This document shows, one piece after another, positions 54,267-64,000 of a stretch of DNA of 64,000 bases. The translations under genes and the position numbers were made by a program. The stretch's first letter is position 1. Each line of letters opens with the position of its first letter. Source of the DNA: Prosapia bicincta (Eukaryota > Arthropoda > Insecta > Hemiptera > Cercopidae); NCBI GenBank assembly GCA_036971475.1, contig JBAIZL010000006.1, positions 133,225,731 through 133,289,730 on the forward strand. The letters run 5' to 3'. The notes beneath the pieces were generated by a model. That model did no database searches, was not told the origin of the DNA, and saw only the letters and a program-made list of their open reading frames with translations.

Positions 54267-55105
54267 GGGGAAGTCCAGGCAAAGTGAACTTCCCCTGGGA
54301 ACTTTTCCTGAAAAGTGATTTTTTTTGCGATACTTTCCTATCCAGTGTCACTAACACTCTAAGCTCCTAATATGTGAGCTAAATGAAGGAAACAAAGCAT
54401 CACCACAAGACCCAACACCTTAGTGTCGTTTTGAGCTTGAGGGCTGTGTGTTGTTTGAATTCGTTCCTTCTGAAAAAATATTCAAGGTATTTTCTTTGCA
54501 AGATTTCTTAGACGTAAAGATGAAAAAGCTTGTATGTTATAAGCATTCTTGACTGCTTATTTCTTTCTCTTCCCACAACGTTTCTTGCAAAATAACCAGA
54601 TTGGCGATTGTGGGTCATTTCATTACTTTTTTTTAAAAATAGTGCAGGCCGGGCAAAGTGGATAGGGCAAAGTGGATGGCTATTCACTTAGCACTGGTAT
54701 ATTTTATACATGTATTCTTCATTCATCACATGACAAAACTAGCAAATAAATTATTTAAAATGGAAAATGAAACCAAATTTGGTTTTTCAGTTGGTATACA
54801 AATATGAAAGGATGACTAGCCAAGCTGGATGGTCTGAAGAAAGATTAAAATTAGTCATAAAATCATTTGAAGATGGTTCCAATTCCATTTCAGAAAAATT
54901 AATTTGCAGGGAAAATAAGACGACCCCCTCTAAATGATTGGCTAGAGTGCGGGGATTGGCTAGAGTGCTTAATGTTAAAAATGTAAAGAGTGTAAGGTAT
55001 ATTTTTTTAACTTTTGGCGTAATGTGTACACTAAAAATAAGAGTTATTATATAAAATTAAGTGTTATGGAGATATTTTGTGCTTGTACTTTGCCTGGGTC
55101 TTCTC
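54267..55105 (+). mobile_element. Non-autonomous pogo-like DNA transposon, 839 bp
   Basis: TA dinucleotides at 54265-54266 and 55106-55107 flank inverted ends GGGGAAGTCCAGGCAAAGT and GAGAAGACCCAGGCAAAGT (16 of 19 match). The flanks are present uninterrupted, with a single TA, at 58495-58710 in inverse orientation. This is direct evidence for insertion of exactly this interval into a TA site. TA target use, end length and the internal psq-like helix-turn-helix fit the pogo branch of Tc1/mariner. The DDE domain is missing. Extra copies of the GGCAAAGTG motif occur near 54280 and 54653-54676. Confidence 0.82.
54791..54938 (+). pseudogene. psq-type helix-turn-helix fragment of a pogo-like transposase
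   Basis: A TTTTTCAG acceptor is followed by a frame containing MTSQAGWSEERLKLVIKSFE and DGSNSISEKL, ending in TGA at 54936. The W(T/S)EE.L..A...G..SI spacing matches psq/CENP-B-type HTH domains at the N-terminus of pogo transposases. Only this domain survives. Confidence 0.5.
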
Positions 55106-56090
55106 TATGTTAAGCTTCTATAACATGCTACCACTATTTGTAAGCACTGAATGTGTTAAAAAAAGATTAAAACTGTCAAAAATCAAGTCACTGTAAAATT
55201 CTGTTTCATTTGTGTTTACACTTTGATGACTTGATGAATATGAAAATTTTTATAACTTGGAATTTTTCAAGGATTTTAACAAATGTCAGAAAAAAATGAA
55301 TTCTTAAATAAATATTTAGAGTTAACATTATTGTTGAATGTTACTATTAAACCAATTGAAACACGAGAGCTGTATTGTATTTTGTTGTACAACTTTTAAA
55401 AAATCTACACAATTATAAGATTACACAGCAGTAATAAACAAAAACTTCAGGCCCAAGATTAGAATTAAATTATCCTGAAGTCATTTTGAGTACATTTGTA
55501 CTCATAATTTCAACAAGATTATTGTATAAAAAACGTTGTAAAATTCACATGTTTCAATTTTTTACTAATTTTGCTATAGTTGAAGTTGTATTCTGCAATT
55601 TTTCTCTCTAATTCTTAACAACGTACTACATTTTATAATAAAGTTGTTAGCTGTAAAATCACATGGTCAACTCCTACAAGAGAAAACTTTCAAAATTGTA
55701 AAATCAACACTGCTAAGGCGTAGAGAAAAGCACAAATTTCTCATTTTTTGTACATGATAATAATTTGAAAAAAATAATAATAAAGGCAAAAAAGTAAAAC
55801 AAAAAGCAATTGTATTTTGGTACACACTCCATCATTTGTTTTGATACTGTTAATATTATATTGGATAAATTCCTTTTGTAACCGGTTTAATTTCGCAGTG
55901 AGTCAGCATTTAAAAATATACTGCCTGTCTGAGTTAGGTGGAGTAAATAGCTATTTGCGAAGAAACCTAGTAAATGCCTTATATTAACAGGGTTTGTGTA
56001 GCAATACTGGTTCCGGACAAAGTCACAATGTAGAAGGCAGTGTTAATAAAAATGAATGCTCAACTTCAATCTGTGATATTCCAGAAGCAT
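55106..56090. other. Intergenic DNA, nothing recognised
   Basis: The first about 105 bp is the right flank of the pogo insertion, paralogous to 58495-58630. The rest is AT-rich with no recognised feature. Confidence 0.45.
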
Positions 56091-58195
56091 GGGTAAGCAT
56101 TGCAGAGTAACTATGGGTCTCTTAACCCTTGCGGATTTGTGTTTCAAGCAATCCAGCAAATTCAGATAATTAGCGAATTCAGTGGCCTCGTATTCATATT
56201 TTAGAGGAATACAACCCATATTAGTGAAGGAATAATAAACTATTAGAAGATGTTATTTTTATTGTGGGTAAGCATTGCAGAGTAACTATGGGTCTATTAA
56301 CCCGTTGCGGATTTGTGTTTCAAGCAATCCAGCAAATTCAGATAATTAGCGAATTCAGTGGCCTCGTATTCATATTTGTAGAGGATTACAACCCATATTA
56401 CTGAAGGAATAATAAACTATTAGAAGATATATTTTTATTGTGGGTAAGCATTGCAGAGTAACTATGGGTCTATTAACCCATTGCGGATTAGTGTTTTAAG
56501 CGACTCAGCAAATCGGGATTATAGCGAAGTCAGTGGCCTCGAATTCATATTTTAGAGGAATACAACCCATATTACTGAAGGAATAATAAACTATTAGAAG
56601 ATGTTATTTTTATTGTGGGTAAGCATTGCAGAGTAACTATGGGTCTATTAACCCGTTGCGGATTAGTGTTTCAAGCGACTCAGCAAATCGAGATTATAGC
56701 GAAGTCAGTGGCCTCGAATTCATATTTGTAGAGGATTACAACCCATATTAGTGAAGGAATAATAAACTATTAGAAGATGTTATTTTTATTGTGGGTAAGC
56801 ATTGTAGAGTAACTTTGGGTCTATTAACCCGTTGCGGATTAGTGTTTCAAGCAATCCAGCAAATTCAGATAATTAGCGAATTCAGTGGCCTCGAATTCAT
56901 ATTTTAGAGGAATACAACCCATATTAGTGAAGGAATAATAAACTATTAGAAGATGTTATTTTTATTGTGGGTAAGCATTGCAGAGAAATTATGGGTCTCT
57001 TAACCTGTTACGGATATGTGTTTCAAGCAATCCAGCAAATTCAGATAATTAGGGAATTCAGTGGTCTCGAATTCATATTTTAGTGGAATACAACCCATAT
57101 TAGTGAAGGAATAATAAACTATTAGAAGATGTTATTTTTATTGTGGGTAAGCATTGCAGAGAAATTATGGGTCTCTTAACCTGTTACGGATTTGTGTTTC
57201 AAGCAATCCAGCAAATTCAGATAATTAGCGAATTCAGTGGCCTCGAATTCATATTTTAGAGGAATACAACCCATATTAGTGAAGGAATAATAAACTATTA
57301 GAAGATGTTATTTTTATTGTGGGTAAGCATTGCAGAGTAACTATGGGGCTCTTATCCCGTTGCGGATTAGTGTTTCAACCGACTCAGCAAATCGAGATTA
57401 TAGCGAAGTCAGTGGCCTCGAATTCATATTTTAGAGGAATACAACCCATATTAGTGAAGGAATAATAAACTATTAGAAGATGTTATTTTTATTGTGGGTA
57501 AGCATTGCAGAGTAACTATGGGGCTCTTATCTCGTTGCGGATTAGTGTTTCAAGCGACTCAGCAAATCGAGATTATAGCGAAGTCAGTGGCTTCGAATTC
57601 ATATTTTAGAGGAATACAACCCATATTAGTGAAGGAATAATAAACTATTAGAAGATGTTATTTTTATTGTGGGTAAGCATTGCAGAGTAACTATGGGGCT
57701 CTTATCTCGTTGCGGATTAGTTATTCAAGCGACTCAGCAAATCGAGATTATAGCGAAGTCAGTGGCCTCGAATTCATATTTTAGAGGAATACAACCCATA
57801 TTACTGAAGGAATAATAAACTATTAGAAGATGTTATTTTTATTGTGGGTAAGCATTGCAGAGTAACTATGGGTCTATTAACCCGTTGCGGATTAGTGTTT
57901 CAAGCGACTCAGCAAATCGAGATTATAGCGAAGTCAGTGGCTTCGAATTCATATTTTAGAGGAATACAACCCATATTAGTGAAGGAATAATAAACTATTA
58001 GAAGATGTTATTTTTATTGTGGGTAAGCATTGCAGAGTAACTATGGGTCTATTAACCCGTTGCGGATTAGTGTTTCAAGCAATTCAGCAAATTCAGATAA
58101 TTAGCGAATTCAGTGGCCTGGAATTCATATTTTAGAAAAATGCAACCCAAATCCCTGAAGGAATAATAAATGATTAGAAGACGTTATTTTTTATT
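56091..58195. repeat. 175-bp satellite array, 12 copies of two monomer types
   Basis: The unit starts GGGTAAGCATTGCAGAGTAA and ends GAAGATGTTATTTTTATTGT. Starts at 56091, 56266, 56442 and 56617 give a 175-176-bp period. The central block is either CAATCCAGCAAATTCAGATA (type I) or CGACTCAGCAAATCGAGATT (type II). The order along the array is I, I, II, II, I, I, I, II, II, II, II, I. The last unit is the most diverged. No coding sequence. Confidence 0.97.
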
Positions 58196-58315
58196 GTAAT
58201 AATGTCATGAGTGAGGAGTTATACTTGAGTTTGTTTTGAAAAAACTGTAAACTCTAATTAATTATCCCTACTTGATTGCACTATAAAACGTCTATGGATA
58301 CACTAATAATCATAA

Positions 58316-58486
58316 GGTTCTCTGTAGCCATGTTCCTATATTGGTGAGGACATGGCGAAGATTCCTGGTTTTATTTTCAAACCCAGGAAATATAGTTCTG
58401 CACCCAGGAATCGAAACTGTGTTATTGCGGCCACAACGCCATGTCCCTAACAACAAACGATCACAGCTACAGAGCCCCTGTCATCA
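58316..58486. repeat. Foldback element with tRNA-like sequence
   Basis: The two ends resemble each other in inverse orientation (GGTTCTCTGTAGCC at left, GGGGCTCTGTAGC on the minus strand at right). Inner arms pair: GGACATGGCGAAGATTCCTG against CCCAGGAATCG and CGCCATGTCC. The minus strand has a box A-like TAGCTGTGATCG and a box B-like GTTTCGATTCC about 60 bp apart, suggesting a tRNA-derived SINE head. No cloverleaf good enough for a working tRNA was seen. Confidence 0.4.
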
Positions 58487-58494
58487 AAGGGTCA

Positions 58495-58710
58495 TATTTG
58501 TCATCTCAGTGTAAACACAATTGAAACATAGAATTTTACAGTGACTTGGTTTTTGACAGTATGAATTTCTTTTTTAACACTTTCAGTGCTAAAAAATAGT
58601 TGTAGCATGTTATAGAAGCTTAACATACACACATATCACTAATAAAAATATAAGGCAATGTGGAATCTAGACAAAAGTCATAAGTGATGAAAATGATGAA
58701 TTGTAAATTT
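58495..58710 (-). repeat. Paralogous empty site of the pogo-like insertion
   Basis: In reverse orientation this segment matches 54200-54264 joined directly to 55108-55210, with GTGATATGTGTG-TA-TGTTAAGCTTC across the junction and only one TA. It therefore preserves the pre-insertion state. Confidence 0.85.
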
Positions 58711-59140
58711 TTTAACAAAAATTGTTCCTAAGGTAATATCAGAAAATCGTTACCAATATAACATACGTACAGATAAGCGTGTCCATGTATAGGCTTACCT
58801 AGACTTGGACAATCAAAGCATTGAGCTGAAGAACTTTACAATGTTTAACAACTGTACAACTTTAGTGAAATAAACAAAAGCAATTTTCAAACCTGAAAAT
58901 ATAGCCAAATTATACCACATATATTTGTAGATATACATTCACAAGTCGGTTATATATTTAAAAAGAGTTATATTTTTAATAAATGAATTGTTAATAATGT
59001 GAATTTACAGTTGCAAACACTCATACCAGATTAAAAAGTTATAACATCTAGGAATTATAATATGAAAAGTCCAAATATTTGTCTTTAGAGCTATTGGTAA
59101 ATATGTTTTGATTTACTTGCTATTAACTTGATGCTAGTGA

Positions 59141-59174
<34 letters not shown>

Positions 59175-59215
59175 GTACGCATTTGCTTGTGTGTGTGTGT
59201 GTGTGTGTGTGTTTT
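59141..59215. repeat. (GT)n microsatellite in intron 2 of paralogue 3, first copy
   Basis: GT repeats with a shared interruption (GTACGCATTTGCTTGTGTG), corresponding to the long array of the intact gene's intron 2. Confidence 0.93.
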
Positions 59216-59622
59216 AGTGAATGTGCGTGTTTGTGCCTTTATGTGTGTGTGAGTATTCTACTTCTAATACACAAAACCCCCTTTGAAACAGTGTGTTTCC
59301 TAATTAAACATTGGTATCGTTAATGCGTACACTTGTTTTGTTTCAGATGAGGAGAAACTTGTTGGAGAAAAAATTAAGGAGTATTATATTAAGTTCAATA
59401 TACAATATAAATATATTCGTGTTGAGTTGCTTGGAAGGCACCTCTTCACTTACCAATAAGACAGTGAAAATTTTGCATAACATTTTAATTAAATCAAGTA
59501 ACAATTTGAAAAATTGGATAGTTTTCAAGGCTTCACCGATTATGAAACTGTCTGATTTAAACTTTGTAAACGCTAAGCAACTCGCTAAGCACTCTGCAAC
59601 CAAAGTGACTGATTTGTATATT

Positions 59623-59843
59623 ATTATTATTTTATTATTACTAAAACTCGGAGGGAGCTTATCAGTGTAGAGCACTTAGCTGCAGCCTTTGTACTCTCTT
59701 CCCATCCCTACCACAGGACTAGCTTAGTGGATACCTACCTTTTTGCAGAAATCAAGTACCCACCTGATGCTAGATCTTCTGATATCCTCTGGTGTACATA
59801 CCTGCCAGCCAAACCATTTTCTCCTTGCAGCTCCCAAAGCAGG

Positions 59844-59845
<2 letters not shown>
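59623..59845 (-). mobile_element. 3' fragment of a non-LTR retrotransposon inserted in exon 3
   Basis: On the minus strand a frame reads ALGAARRKWFGWQVCTPEDI then RWVLDFCKKVGIH and a stop, the same C-terminus as at 7201-7536. A 3' UTR ending in AATAATAAT-type repeats follows. The tail abuts exon 3 at 59623, as expected of a 5'-truncated insertion. The other end joins the second (GT)n tract. Confidence 0.75.
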
Positions 59846-59887
<42 letters not shown>

Positions 59888-60047
59888 CATTTGCTTGTGT
59901 GTGTGTGTGTTTTAGTGAATGTGCGTGTTTGTGCCTTTATGTGTGTGTGAGTATTCTACTTCTAATATATCACAAAACCCCCTTTGAAACAGTGCGTTTC
60001 CTAATTAAACATTGGTTTCGTTAATGCGTACATTAGTTTTGTTTTAG
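59846..60047 (+). repeat. Second copy of intron 2 tail of paralogue 3
   Basis: A (GT)n tract with the same interruption, then CCCCCTTTGAAACAGTG and CTAATTAAACATTGG, duplicates 59141-59346 before the second exon 3 start. The two copies differ slightly (for example TATCACAAAA against ACACAAAA). Confidence 0.9.
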
Positions 60048-61330
60048 ATGAGGAGAACCTTGATCGAGAAAACATTAAGGAGTATTATATTAAGTTCAAT
60101 ATACAACATAAAGATATTCGTGTTGAGTTGCTGGGAAGGCACCTCTTCACTTACCCACAAGAAAATAAAAAACTTTCATAATATTTTAATTAAATCAAGT
60201 AACAATTTTTAAAATTGGTTAGTTTTCAAGGCTTCGCAGGTTATGAAACTGTCTGATATAACCTTTGTAGACGCTAAGCAACTCACTAAGCACTCTGCAA
60301 CTAAAGTGACTGATTTGTATAAGAAAATTAACAATAATATCGAAAGGTTTATCGATGGGTCCCTAAAAGGTCTCCAGAGGTACTCTAATACTTTCTTATA
60401 AAAAATTAAAAGCTTCTTTGAAATTCTGATAAAAACTGTCAAGGATTTGAGCATAAAAATAAACAATAAGGACTCAATCAAGTTAAGTCTTAAGAGAATC
60501 GATGTACTACGCGACGCCACTATCAAGATATTTACTGCCTTTCAAGATATTTACTGTCTTGAAAAAATTTTAACAGCTTCGTAAATGAAATAAAAACTCA
60601 AGCCCCGAAGAGGTTTCAAAATTTAATATTAAAGTTTCAGTCAGAGGTTACGAATGCTAAGAAGGATGTGAATAAAAGTGAAACAGAATCAAGTAACAAA
60701 ATTAAAAACATTTATAGAAAAGATATTTCTCACGAGCCTGATGGGGAAAATAAATATTTCAGTAGTAAAGCTGAAGAGTTTATAAAGGCTGTCAATAAGG
60801 TTGTCTCGGTGAGTATCATCTTGTTTTATATTTTCAAAGAATTTCATTGTTTTTTTAAAGTGATTTTTGTTGTTTTTCAGAACTCGAAGGGTGTTTTTTT
60901 GTGTTCTTACTAGTGATCAAGTACTAGAAGAACTCTCCATTTTTAATTTTAAAAGAATTTCCAAAAAAAACATATTTAGGCCCAAATTACTTAAAGATTA
61001 GAGTATCATAAATTCATGTTTTTTTGTTTTTTAATACGATTCAAACATTCCAATATCCTTTTACATTTTTTCTGTAATTTAAACAATATACTTACATATC
61101 TTTAACATTAAGCCAAAGTGACATAAAATAATGGCGTATAATTATCCCATCTTCAAAGTGAACTTAAAACAAAAACTAATTAATATTTTACTTTCAGCTT
61201 ATGAAATTGTTCAAAATAAATTGTTATCATATAATGCTACAGAAAGAAGAGGCAGCCCAAAGGGAACTTCATATTGATACTTCGAAGGAAATAAAAGCAG
61301 ATATTCAGACGGCCAAGGAAGAGAGATTTT

Positions 61331-61334
<4 letters not shown>

Positions 61335-61427
<93 letters not shown>

Positions 61428-61430
61428 GTA
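61335..61430. repeat. (TA)n(TG)n microsatellite
   Basis: Directly follows the exon 4 homology of paralogue 3, mirrored at 47782-47853 after paralogue 2. Confidence 0.95.
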
Positions 61431-61772
61431 CAATCCATAAAATGCAACACAGTTGAAACTAAATCTGTTTATTTAGGATATATTTTGGATTATTGTAACA
61501 ATTAAAAAATTATAAATTTATTTACTTATTACACTTTGATATTACTTGCGACCAGACTTTTTGTTAACTAAAGGTTGATAAATTAAACTTGGAGGAAACA
61601 TTTTCGTCTTACGATTTCTTCAAACTCGTATTTTGCTGCTAGGATTGCTGCAGTTATGCATCTTAGGTATCAAATTTTGAAAGTTGAAGGACCAATGATC
61701 TACAGCCAACAATCACCCGCACACAAACTAGAATGCCATATCGATAGAACTATTAGAAAATACATTAAACAA

Positions 61773-61810
<38 letters not shown>

Positions 61811-62535
61811 AATATAAAAAAACACAATAGATCTAGTAAACAAAATAAAGAACATTGAAATCCCTCATAACTTAACCCTAGCATCGTTTGACATCACAAA
61901 CCTATTAACCAATATCCCAGTGACAGAAACACTAAACATATTACGATATAATCTTAACTTAACAACCCTCCAGAAAAAATCACAAAAGATATCATACACA
62001 TTTACCATTATCATATCCATACACTTACCATATCATAACACCATTACACAACAGAACTACTTCACTCACAACAATAAATATTACACACAGAAACAAAGCC
62101 TACCAAAGGGTTCACCGATTTCAAGCATTCTCGCAGAAATAATGCTACAACACATAGAACATAATAAAATCATAAATGACAACAAACACGGAGATAAGAT
62201 AATATATTGTCACAGATATTAGACGACATTATAATACTATACCGAGGAAACATAAGACAATGCCAACAACTCAAAACACGTATAAACAAAATACACAAAA
62301 ATATCCAGTTCAATGCAGAATTTGAAAACAACCAAACATTGAATTTCTTAGACATCGCCATTATGGACACCAATCACCTCATGGACACTAAACACTCATG
62401 CAATAGTATGGAAAATAACATGAGCACCCTCCAACCATGCAACAAAGGCCATAAATTAAACACACTAGAACAATATGAAATATACAGACATAGCAACACA
62501 AAAAATGACATCCTATATGATTAAACACTACAACA
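61431..62535 (+). mobile_element. Penelope-like element, internally deleted copy
   Basis: The plus strand carries the same terminal repeat (GCGACCAGACTTTTTGTTAA near 61549), RT N-terminal scraps, and QKQSLPKGSPISSILAEIML (62095-62155). LDDIIILYRG with the catalytic Asp pair at 62222-62227 follows, then NFLDIAIMDT. The next residues jump to DTKHSCNSMEN, which in the 46-kb copy lies after the GIY-YIG core. So the endonuclease is deleted. The end, NTKNDILYD and a stop at 62522, matches the 46.2-kb side. A (CA)n tract lies at 61775-61808. Confidence 0.82.
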
Positions 62536-63405
62536 GATGTCTTACACACTCCTAAAACCAAAGGGTTATTTCGCCAAAAAGATGCCTTCAAAGAACTCAT
62601 TCCCCCGGGAAATACGTACCCAAAGGGTTAAATTTCAGCAAGTTAGGTTTTTTATAATAAAGTCCAGTGACCTGTTCTCTGGCAGATTTTGGCGGGTCAT
62701 TGCACAGTATCCTAGTTTGGCTAGGATAGGCCCTGTCAGAATTCTGTGCTTGCGGTGGGGTAAGGGTGGAGGCGGGACGGCCCACGGGCGGCGAGGTGCG
62801 CGATCCGCTGCAGTATGTATCTTTCACACAGTTCAATTAAATATCTCACTTAATCTTGGATCCCCGAGTAAACTCTAAGACAATTCTTCCTGACTACCCC
62901 CCGTCATTTGCAACTCAACAGACAAAAAGATATGAATCCGCTACCAGATTGATTAAACCATGCATACAATAGGGTTGAAGGTCATTATGTTCTTAAAATA
63001 CCCGGCCAAAAAATTTTTAAAAAAACTTTAGATATTTAGATATTCTCCTCTGCAGATCCCTTTTTTATAAAGGCTTAATACATTCCCATAGACTTTGTTT
63101 CCTCCGCTCTTCTCAATCTTGCAATGCAAGGCTTTTTGCGAGTTCTGTTTTATTTGTTTTATTGATATCACTTGGTAGCATGTGTTAAAAAATATCAGTA
63201 AATGTTTTTTCCAAGTGATATCAATATAAACAAATGTTAAGAAACCTCATTATATGCAACACAAAAATTGCAAGTTTTGTAATAACTAATTCATTCTTAC
63301 TGTTCAATTATTCTTGATAGACATTTGAATGACCAGCTACTTTGCTCTCAGTATGCCTAAGTGATGAAACCTTTTACGTCATAATGTTGTAGAGCAGGGA
63401 ACCTT
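62536..63405. other. Unassigned DNA with a GC-rich island at about 62600-62880
   Basis: Between two Penelope-like elements, about 280 bp is much richer in GC than anything nearby (for example GGAGGCGGGACGGCCCACGG near 62768). An open frame crosses it but shows no recognised domain. After 62880 the sequence returns to AT-rich with nothing recognised. Confidence 0.4.
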
Positions 63406-63409
63406 TATA

Positions 63410-64000
63410 TATTATATTATATTAAATACGGTGATAAGTTTTCTTGTAATATAGTTAATAAATTAATAATATTTCAAAAACAAGAATACTTTTAATGAAT
63501 ATATTTATTCAAACTTTTCGCCGATAAAATAGTATCAGCATCTTCAGGAAAATATTTATCTAATAAAACATTTTTACAAAATTAAATCATATGTACTACA
63601 AAGAATCATATGTTTATAAGTATTGCACTTCATGTAAATTTTTCTATAACATCAATGACTTTATAAATAGTTTGGTACCTTAATCTCACTTGAATTTGTT
63701 CATCAATTAATTTGTTTTTAACTTTATGCTTATAAATTTCGAATGTTTCAAATATATTCATTTTTAATCCTTTATTTAATTCTTTTATTAATTTCATATT
63801 TTCTATTTCCGGAAACTCATGTCCATTATTAATACAATGCGTAGCTAAATTGGATTTGTATATTTTTGGTTTGATATAAGCGTTTAAATGTTCTTTGTAT
63901 CTTTCTTTTAAATTCTTTTTTGTTTGTCCTACATATAATTTATTACAAGTTTGACATTTTATATTATATACTCCATTTCTTTCGTGCATATTATTTTGAT
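63410..64000 (-). mobile_element. 3' end of a second Penelope-like family, cut by window edge
   Basis: At 63989-63630 the minus strand encodes an intact GIY-YIG endonuclease: NGVYNIKCQTCNKLYVGQTK, then LKERYKEHLNAY, then a His/Asn-rich C-terminal part (THCINNGHEF) to a stop at 63630. The 3' UTR contains TTTTCCTGAAGATGCTGATA, then ATCGGCGAAAAGTTTGAATA, then TTCTTGTTTTTGAAATATT. These last bases are the same as the arms of the hairpins at 5866, 14409 and 52094. The element continues beyond base 64000. It differs in sequence from the 46- and 62-kb elements. Confidence 0.85.

Larger units (their letters stand above)
58950..61334 (+). pseudogene. Paralogue 3 of the secreted helical protein gene, broken
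   Basis: Exon 2 homology is 59011-59096 with both splice sites kept but a TAA after LQTLIPD and a 1-bp deletion. Exon 3 begins twice: a partial copy at 59347-59622, interrupted by a retroelement fragment, and a fuller copy at 60048-60808. The fuller copy has a stop (after KSSNNF), a TAA at 60399-60401 at the position of paralogue 2's TAG, and a deletion of about 100 bp near 60540-60590. Intron 3 and its donor GTGAGTA are conserved. Exon 4 homology starts at 61198 (MKLFKINCYHIMLQ) and runs into a (TA)n tract. Exon 1 was not found upstream. It cannot make the protein. Confidence 0.88.

Noticed and set aside
58316..58486. Functional tRNA gene on the minus strand
   Set aside because: Box A and box B are imperfect and no proper acceptor or anticodon stem could be drawn; kept only as a tRNA-like foldback repeat.
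60668..60913. Separate small gene from the 81-codon frame
   Set aside because: It is the end of exon 3 of paralogue 3 plus read-through of intron 3.
62537..62878. 113-codon plus-strand frame through the GC-rich island
   Set aside because: No domain recognised; high GC lowers stop-codon frequency, so openness alone is weak evidence.

Overview
The window is AT-rich, intron-bearing, repeat-dense eukaryotic DNA, almost certainly from an arthropod and probably an insect. The inference rests on the transposon mix (piggyBac-like, hAT/ZBED-like, pogo-like, DUF4817/mariner-like, Penelope-like elements with GIY-YIG endonuclease, I- and Jockey-type non-LTR elements, a BEL/Pao-type gag knuckle), on abundant (TA)n and (CA)n arrays, and on several kilobase-scale satellites. 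No prokaryotic genes, CRISPR array, rRNA or convincing functional tRNA were seen. The species cannot be named from the sequence.

Only one gene looks intact. It is a four-exon minus-strand gene at 9439-14099 with a TATA box at 14144-14151, a signal peptide on its own exon, GT-AG introns all in phase 0, and an 861-bp uninterrupted main exon. It predicts a secreted, lysine-rich, probably all-helical protein of 377 residues that I cannot assign to a family. Two broken relatives lie at 47.86-49.38 kb (minus) and 58.95-61.33 kb (plus). They share a nonsense codon and sit in an inverted duplication that also carries a Penelope-like element (46.15-49.38 kb versus about 59.1-62.54 kb).

Layout: 0-3.6 kb holds a 720-bp tandem duplication, a BEL/Pao gag scrap and a retroelement terminus. 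3.66-6.60 kb is a segmental duplication whose partner is 49.86-52.84 kb, with a palindromic MITE at its left edge and a hAT transposase exon at its right edge. 6.6-8.6 kb has a 54-bp minisatellite and two non-LTR remnants. 9.4-14.2 kb is the gene. 14.2-24.2 kb is mostly non-coding, with a MITE, a DUF4817 transposase relic and a 66-bp minisatellite. 24.25-26.17 kb is a 134-bp satellite. About 29.0-30.3 kb is a decayed LTR-element gag/protease. 30.87-32.9 kb is a 128-bp satellite. 34.6-37.2 kb is a 5'-truncated RNase H-encoding non-LTR element. 38.62-39.62 and 40.34-41.47 kb are two internally deleted piggyBac-like elements with TTAA duplications. 45.5-47.7 kb holds a transposase scrap and a Penelope-like element. 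52.7-53.6 kb is the longer hAT relic. 54.27-55.11 kb is a pogo-like element whose pre-insertion site survives at 58.5-58.7 kb. 56.09-58.2 kb is a 175-bp satellite with two monomer types. The window ends inside another Penelope-like element.

There is no operon-like functional link between these parts. The story is a secreted-protein gene whose flanks and relatives were copied, inverted and broken among mobile elements. Protein assignments are from reading motifs by eye; no database search was run.
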